In this document: positions 4,108-7,593 of the stretch, piece after piece
Layout: each line of letters starts with the position of its first letter
Position numbering within the stretch: position 1 is the stretch's first letter
Position numbers and translations under genes: made by a program
Notes under the pieces: model-generated
Told to the model about the DNA's origin: nothing
What the model saw: the letters and a program-made list of their open reading frames with translations, nothing else
Databases searched by the model: none
Source of the DNA: Thermoplasmatales archaeon ex4484_6
Lineage (GTDB): Archaea > Thermoplasmatota > Penumbrarchaeia > Penumbrarchaeales > Penumbrarchaeaceae
NCBI GenBank assembly: GCA_002254385.1
Contig: NJDO01000091.1
Span: 1 to 7,593, forward strand
Length of the DNA stretch: 7,593 bases
Direction: 5' to 3'

Positions 4108-6460
4108 ACTCCCAGTACCTGGGATCGTCGCAAGGTATCTCATCACCTTCCCCGTAGCTCCCGCCCCATACGTTGAGGCCTGCGGCATCGTCATCATCTA
4201 TCGCCTTCTGGAGCATTTCCAGCATCTCCTTCTCATCCGAGAAACCGAGCTCCCTCATCTTCTTGGGAGAGGGAACACCGTTCGGCGTCCATCCCCTTCG
4301 ATAGTAAACGGCATCCACAAGCTTGTTGTATTCCTCGTATCTGTGTTCCCTGAGAACGCGAATCCTGTCCGCAACGGACATGGATGAAAGCTCTTCCGGA
4401 GATATCCCCACGAGCTCCTTCAACTGATTATCATACCTGTCCTTCCGGGAAAGATATTCCATCTCCGTCACGGGCCCCATCGACCTGTAGGGCGGTATGT
4501 CATCCTTTCTCCTGCCCTTTCCCATCCAGACGTTCATGGCCCTCTGCCAGTTGTAAACCCTCTCGGACTGGTCCATCAGATCCTGCGGGGTTATCTCGCG
4601 TCCGAGAATTCCGCTCATTATCTCCGCATAGTTCCTTACATGCTCGGGGATCTTTGCCGGTTCGTCAGTGCTCGCATTATCGGCAGGAACGATATCGTTC
4701 CAGGGGAGCTTGCACAGACCTACGATCGCGAACCAGGTCCTCCATATGGGGAAGTAATGAAGGGCCTCCGCCTTATCCTTGAAGGTGGGTATCTGATTGT
4801 TCACCATATCCATGAAGATGAGCCATGCCTCATCATGCTGGGGACCCTTTGAAGCGAGAGCATAACCTCCCTGCTGGGCAAGGGACTCCTTGCATACGTA
4901 TTCCGAATACTCCAGCCCCTTTACCTCCATCCCGCAGTTCTCGATGAGGTCCGGATCCCCCCATCCCTTGGCGATGAGATGATCCTTCATCCTTCTCACA
5001 CCCTTCGAGGCCACCTGTATGAACTCGGACCGGTCCCCGGATGCGATCCGGTGCAGGAACTCGAGCACGGCTTCCGCATTACCGAAACAGAGTTCCAGAC
5101 CATCGCATCTTTCCTTGTTCAGTATTCCGTACTCATACATTTCCATGTAGAATGCGATCGCGGTTGCGGTCGATATCGTGTCCAGACCGTAGGTATCGCA
5201 GTAGAAGTTGAACTCCAGTATCCAGTCCACGTCCCAAACGGACATGTTGGCTCCTCCGCCTATTGTCTCGTACTCCGGTCCGTCAACGGTGACCCTTTCC
5301 CCCTTGTAGGGTCCGGTTCTCAGGACGAAACCGTCCACGGCCTTCGAACAGGCGATGTTGCATCCGTACCAGCATCCGTCGGGAATTCCCTGGGTGAACC
5401 TCTTGTAGAATCTTGTGGAATATATCCTCGAGGCTTTCGGAAAGGAGCCGAACCTGTAATTCTCGGTTGGAAGAAGGTCGTATGCATCCATGATCTCGAC
5501 GAGATTCCCCGTACCCACGGTCCTCATGTTGTTCTCGTGCATATCAAGGTCCCTTATCTCCCTGTTGTGCTTTATTCCGGTCTCCGTTATCCTGTCAATA
5601 TCCTGCGGGTCGTTCGTCATCCCGTTGAAGCCCTCTATCCTGGCCACGAGAGCCTTTAATTTCTTGTCACGAAATACTGTACCAAGTCCCCCCCTGCCGT
5701 GCTGCTTCATCCGGGTGACCCTTCTCCTGGGATCATAGAACGAGATGTTCAGTATGCCCCAGTAGGAATTCTCCGAACCCTTCCCCGCGGAAACGACGGC
5801 GACCTTCTGTCTGGCGGATTCGGAGTCCTCCGCCGCATACATGTAAGTGAGCTGTTCCGATAGGAGGTGGGAATTGGTCTCCTCGTAAGGGGCCGTCTCG
5901 ATTGTAACCTTCCCTGCCGTGCCGTCAATGAAGACAAGGATATCCTCCCTGGCCTTCCCCTGCAGGATCAGGGAATCGAAACCGGAGAATTTCAGATACG
6001 GCGCAAAATATCCCCCCGCATTGGAATCGCATATTATATTGGTCGAAGGGGAAACGGTCGTGCTGAGGCATTTTCCCATACCCGAATACTGGGTCGTTCC
6101 GTTCAGGGGGCCGCTGTTCAGGGCCAGAATGTTCTCCGGATCGTTCCATCTCGTATCCGGACCCATGAGGTCCCACGTCATCTTCAGACCGAAACCTTTC
6201 CCTCCGGTGAACTTCTCCTTGACATCCGATGTGAGAGGTATCTCCCTGATCTCCAGATCTGTGAGGTTGACATAGAGTATACGGCCGGCATAACCCCTCT
6301 TGACCGGCTTCCTCTCGAAAGTGTATTCCGCAAGTACCTTGTGGCCCGACCTCAACCGGTCGATGTCATGCGTTCTCTCCGTGTTCCCGGTGATGAACGG
6401 CCCGTTTCCCCGACCGATCGTTCGAGCGGTTTCCGCATGGTTCAGACATTCCTCACTCAA
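4106..6460 (-). CDS. Aldehyde:ferredoxin oxidoreductase family tungsten/molybdenum enzyme
   Basis: A metallo-pterin, [4Fe-4S] oxidoreductase of 784 residues; characterised relatives oxidise aldehydes to acids with ferredoxin, but this substrate is unknown. The N-terminal AOR domain begins at GYAGRILYVNLT (about 56-67), with FTGGKGFGLK (84-93) and the pterin-binding GPLNGTTQYSGMGK (117-130). Cluster ligands are expected at Cys363, Cys367, Cys371 and Cys583 (VGLCKLPW). DTYGLD (422-427) matches the first DXXGL(C/D) motif; GPEYET is at 394-399 and His542 is in KGPQHDEAW. Two oddities: the cysteines are spaced CX3CX3C, not CX2CX3C, and the Asp of the second DXXGLC is Ala578. It also has about 50 residues ahead of the usual start of the domain. 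TTG at 6460 is chosen: GGGGGTG lies 5 nt upstream and it overlaps the ferredoxin stop (TTGA). An ATG at 6574 lies deep in the ferredoxin gene and is rejected. Confidence 0.93.
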   Translation of the reverse strand: MSEECLNHAETARTIGRGNGPFITGNTERTHDIDRLRSGHKVLAEYTFERKPVKRGYAGRILYVNLTDLEIREIPLTSDVKEKFTGGKGFGLKMTWDLMGPDTRWNDPENILALNSGPLNGTTQYSGMGKCLSTTVSPSTNIICDSNAGGYFAPYLKFSGFDSLILQGKAREDILVFIDGTAGKVTIETAPYEETNSHLLSEQLTYMYAAEDSESARQKVAVVSAGKGSENSYWGILNISFYDPRRRVTRMKQHGRGGLGTVFRDKKLKALVARIEGFNGMTNDPQDIDRITETGIKHNREIRDLDMHENNMRTVGTGNLVEIMDAYDLLPTENYRFGSFPKASRIYSTRFYKRFTQGIPDGCWYGCNIACSKAVDGFVLRTGPYKGERVTVDGPEYETIGGGANMSVWDVDWILEFNFYCDTYGLDTISTATAIAFYMEMYEYGILNKERCDGLELCFGNAEAVLEFLHRIASGDRSEFIQVASKGVRRMKDHLIAKGWGDPDLIENCGMEVKGLEYSEYVCKESLAQQGGYALASKGPQHDEAWLIFMDMVNNQIPTFKDKAEALHYFPIWRTWFAIVGLCKLPWNDIVPADNASTDEPAKIPEHVRNYAEIMSGILGREITPQDLMDQSERVYNWQRAMNVWMGKGRRKDDIPPYRSMGPVTEMEYLSRKDRYDNQLKELVGISPEELSSMSVADRIRVLREHRYEEYNKLVDAVYYRRGWTPNGVPSPKKMRELGFSDEKEMLEMLQKAIDDDDAAGLNVWGGSYGEGDEIPCDDPRYWE

Positions 6461-6906
6461 TCGCACACCCCCTGATGATAATATACTACCCTTTCCACTT
6501 CGGATATGGGCACCTCGACGAGTTCCAGAGCTCCCTCCGGACACGCTCTGACACATGCCCCGCAGGATATGCACTTGTGCGGATACACCATTCCCTTTGC
6601 CCTTCTCATACCGTCAACCGGACAGAATGCCACACAGGACATGCATCCTATGCACAGCTCCTTGTTCACGGTGACAACACCGCTTGGAAGCCTTTTCAGC
6701 GCCTGGACCGGACAAACATCGATGCACAGACCGCATTGGTCGCAGTTCACCATGGAGAACCCGCCGTTGCTCTTCACTATCCTTATAGCGGAATGATCCC
6801 CACCCGTATCATCCCCGAACTGGACCTGGGAGCATGCCTTCTCGCAATCATAATGCCCCCTGCATTTTTCTGCATGGAACCTTATTATCTTGACAGTTTC
6901 TACCAT
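6457..6906 (-). CDS. Polyferredoxin, probable electron-transfer partner of the AOR
   Basis: A 149-residue iron-sulfur protein with three full CX2CX2CX3C-type motifs: Cys55/58/61/65, Cys85/88/91/95 and Cys112/115/118/122, each ending in Cys-Pro. A fourth, N-terminal motif reads Cys15-X2-His18-X2-Cys21-X3-Cys25, with His where the second cysteine is expected. Cys148, next to the end, is the only other cysteine and could be a spare ligand. There is no signal peptide, so it is cytoplasmic. The layout resembles HycB/DmsB-like four-cluster subunits and the small subunit of WOR5-type AORs. Its place directly before the AOR, sharing a TTGA overlap, argues that it takes electrons from that enzyme. Start ATG 6906 follows AGGAGG, which itself overlaps the stop of the membrane protein gene. 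Confidence 0.93.
   Translation of the reverse strand: MVETVKIIRFHAEKCRGHYDCEKACSQVQFGDDTGGDHSAIRIVKSNGGFSMVNCDQCGLCIDVCPVQALKRLPSGVVTVNKELCIGCMSCVAFCPVDGMRRAKGMVYPHKCISCGACVRACPEGALELVEVPISEVERVVYYHQGVCD
6466..6472 (-). promoter_or_regulatory. SD for the AOR gene
   Basis: GGGGGTG (6472 to 6466 on the - strand), within the last ferredoxin codons, precedes TTG at 6460 by 5 nt. The in-frame GTG at 6466 lies inside this site and so is less likely as a start. Confidence 0.6.
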
Positions 6907-6913
6907 GTTTCAA

Positions 6914-6919
6914 CCTCCT
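6914..6919 (-). promoter_or_regulatory. SD for the polyferredoxin gene
   Basis: AGGAGG (6919 to 6914 on the - strand) lies 7 nt before the ATG at 6906 and shares bases with the TAG stop of the preceding gene, a sign of co-translation in one mRNA. Confidence 0.75.
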
Positions 6920-7577
6920 AGAACAGTATGAAAAGCACAAGCACCCAGCAGAACAGGCTTGCGGTGGTCGTCGCTGTGAAGTAGATGCCCTTCCCGTATC
7001 TTGAGATATCCAGATGCAGGTTGTCCGTATAGGCTATCACGGGAACGGATATTCCCCCGAGAAGGGCAGCATAGAATGACCTTCCGATTATCAGTGGAAG
7101 TATCCTTACCACATCCATCAATACGAGGGTGCCACCCGTGAATACCGGTGTGAGAACCTGAGTGGTGATATAACCGGTTGTGAATACCGCAAAACCACTG
7201 ATGACACCGAGGAATGCAAGGGTCCGGTAGTCCTTCTTACCTGTAAGGTTGCCCAGGAACACCTTCCTTGAGACCAGGAGTTCGAACACCAGTCCTTCGG
7301 CGGCAATGGCGATGGCGGAGCATATGACAACCGTCCCGACGGGAGCAAAGTATCGAAGCACCGCGGCCACAAGAGCGACCAGAACGACAACACCGGTGAA
7401 CCTGAAGGTCCTTTTCGCAAATATCATGAACATCAGACCGAAGGTGCCTGCCATGACGGCACCCATGGAGATGTAAAGCCCTCCAACGCTCCATTTCAGG
7501 CCTCCGATTGTCGATTCCAGAAGGCCCCAGATGGAACCCAGAAGAACCACACCGGCCAGAACCATCATGTTGTCCAC
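6918..7577 (-). CDS. Polytopic membrane protein, first visible gene of the AOR operon
   Basis: I do not recognise a family with certainty. It is a 219-residue, very hydrophobic protein with about 6-7 membrane helices (roughly 4-24, 32-54, 58-78, 80-102, 118-141, 156-183 and 198-219) and a basic loop at 104-118. Intramembrane acidic residues Glu21 (GLLESTIGG) and Glu94 stand out. Size and helix count recall substrate-binding (S) components of ECF transporters or other small permeases, so uptake of a cofactor precursor or of the enzyme substrate is possible; this is a guess from context. The GTG at 7577 has GGAG 4 nt upstream. The ATG at 7568, with AGGTGG 5 nt upstream, is nearly as good and would shorten the protein by 3 residues. 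Its stop lies 11 bp before the ferredoxin start. The operon promoter is not in the window unless it lies in the last 16 bp. Confidence 0.85.
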   Translation of the reverse strand: MDNMMVLAGVVLLGSIWGLLESTIGGLKWSVGGLYISMGAVMAGTFGLMFMIFAKRTFRFTGVVVLVALVAAVLRYFAPVGTVVICSAIAIAAEGLVFELLVSRKVFLGNLTGKKDYRTLAFLGVISGFAVFTTGYITTQVLTPVFTGGTLVLMDVVRILPLIIGRSFYAALLGGISVPVIAYTDNLHLDISRYGKGIYFTATTTASLFCWVLVLFILF

Positions 7578-7593
7578 CTTACTCCTTTCATCT

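Noticed and set aside
4979..5659. Open frame of 226 codons on the + strand inside the AOR gene
   Set aside because: Antisense to a clearly conserved AOR sequence; its protein shows no recognisable motifs.
5867..6475. Open frame of 202 codons on the + strand opposite the AOR N-terminus
   Set aside because: Shadow of AOR codon bias; no SD, no promoter and no protein features.
6461..6574. Longer AOR beginning at an ATG at 6574
   Set aside because: The added 38 residues overlap the cluster-binding part of the ferredoxin gene, have low-complexity Ser/Gly/Arg composition and no AOR similarity; TTG 6460 has a good SD and stop overlap.

Overview
This window looks archaeal, most likely from a Thermoplasmatota-like euryarchaeon, though the lineage is an inference. 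The reasons are a TATA-type promoter just ahead of a gene that lacks a Shine-Dalgarno (SD) site, frequent AGG and ATA codons, a surface protein with a calcium-motif/PKD region and cytoplasmic zinc ribbons, and a tungsten-enzyme operon. No mobile elements, CRISPR arrays, tRNA or rRNA genes were seen.

Left part, + strand. A 659-residue membrane-spanning surface protein (44..2023) is followed by a 222-bp gap. The gap holds a 12-bp hairpin (possible terminator) and a TATA-like box. Next comes a small single-domain parvulin prolyl isomerase (2246..2530), which probably has a very short or no leader.

Right part, - strand. Seven tightly packed genes run from 7577 down to 2534 and end tail-to-tail with the parvulin gene, with 3 bp between the stop codons. 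In transcription order they are: a polytopic membrane protein, a 149-residue polyferredoxin, an aldehyde:ferredoxin-oxidoreductase (AOR) family tungsten/molybdenum enzyme of about 784 residues, a ThiF/MoeB-type E1-like adenylyltransferase, a 66-residue ThiS/MoaD-type sulfur carrier ending in Gly-Gly, a 60-residue four-cysteine protein of unknown function, and a MobB-type GTPase. Junctions are -4 to +20 bp, so this is almost certainly one operon. The promoter lies beyond the right edge.

The operon reads as a self-contained metallo-pterin oxidoreductase cassette. The AOR does the chemistry and the polyferredoxin carries electrons. The carrier and its dedicated activating enzyme probably supply sulfur for the pterin dithiolene. 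MobB handles a late cofactor step. The small Cys protein and the membrane protein are unexplained partners.

The most notable points are the four-cysteine small protein, a Cys-to-His change in the first cluster motif of the ferredoxin, departures from the classical AOR cluster and pterin motifs, and unusual starts. TTG overlaps the previous stop codon (TTGA) at two junctions, and the E1 gene has no ATG/GTG/TTG in front of its nucleotide-binding loop.
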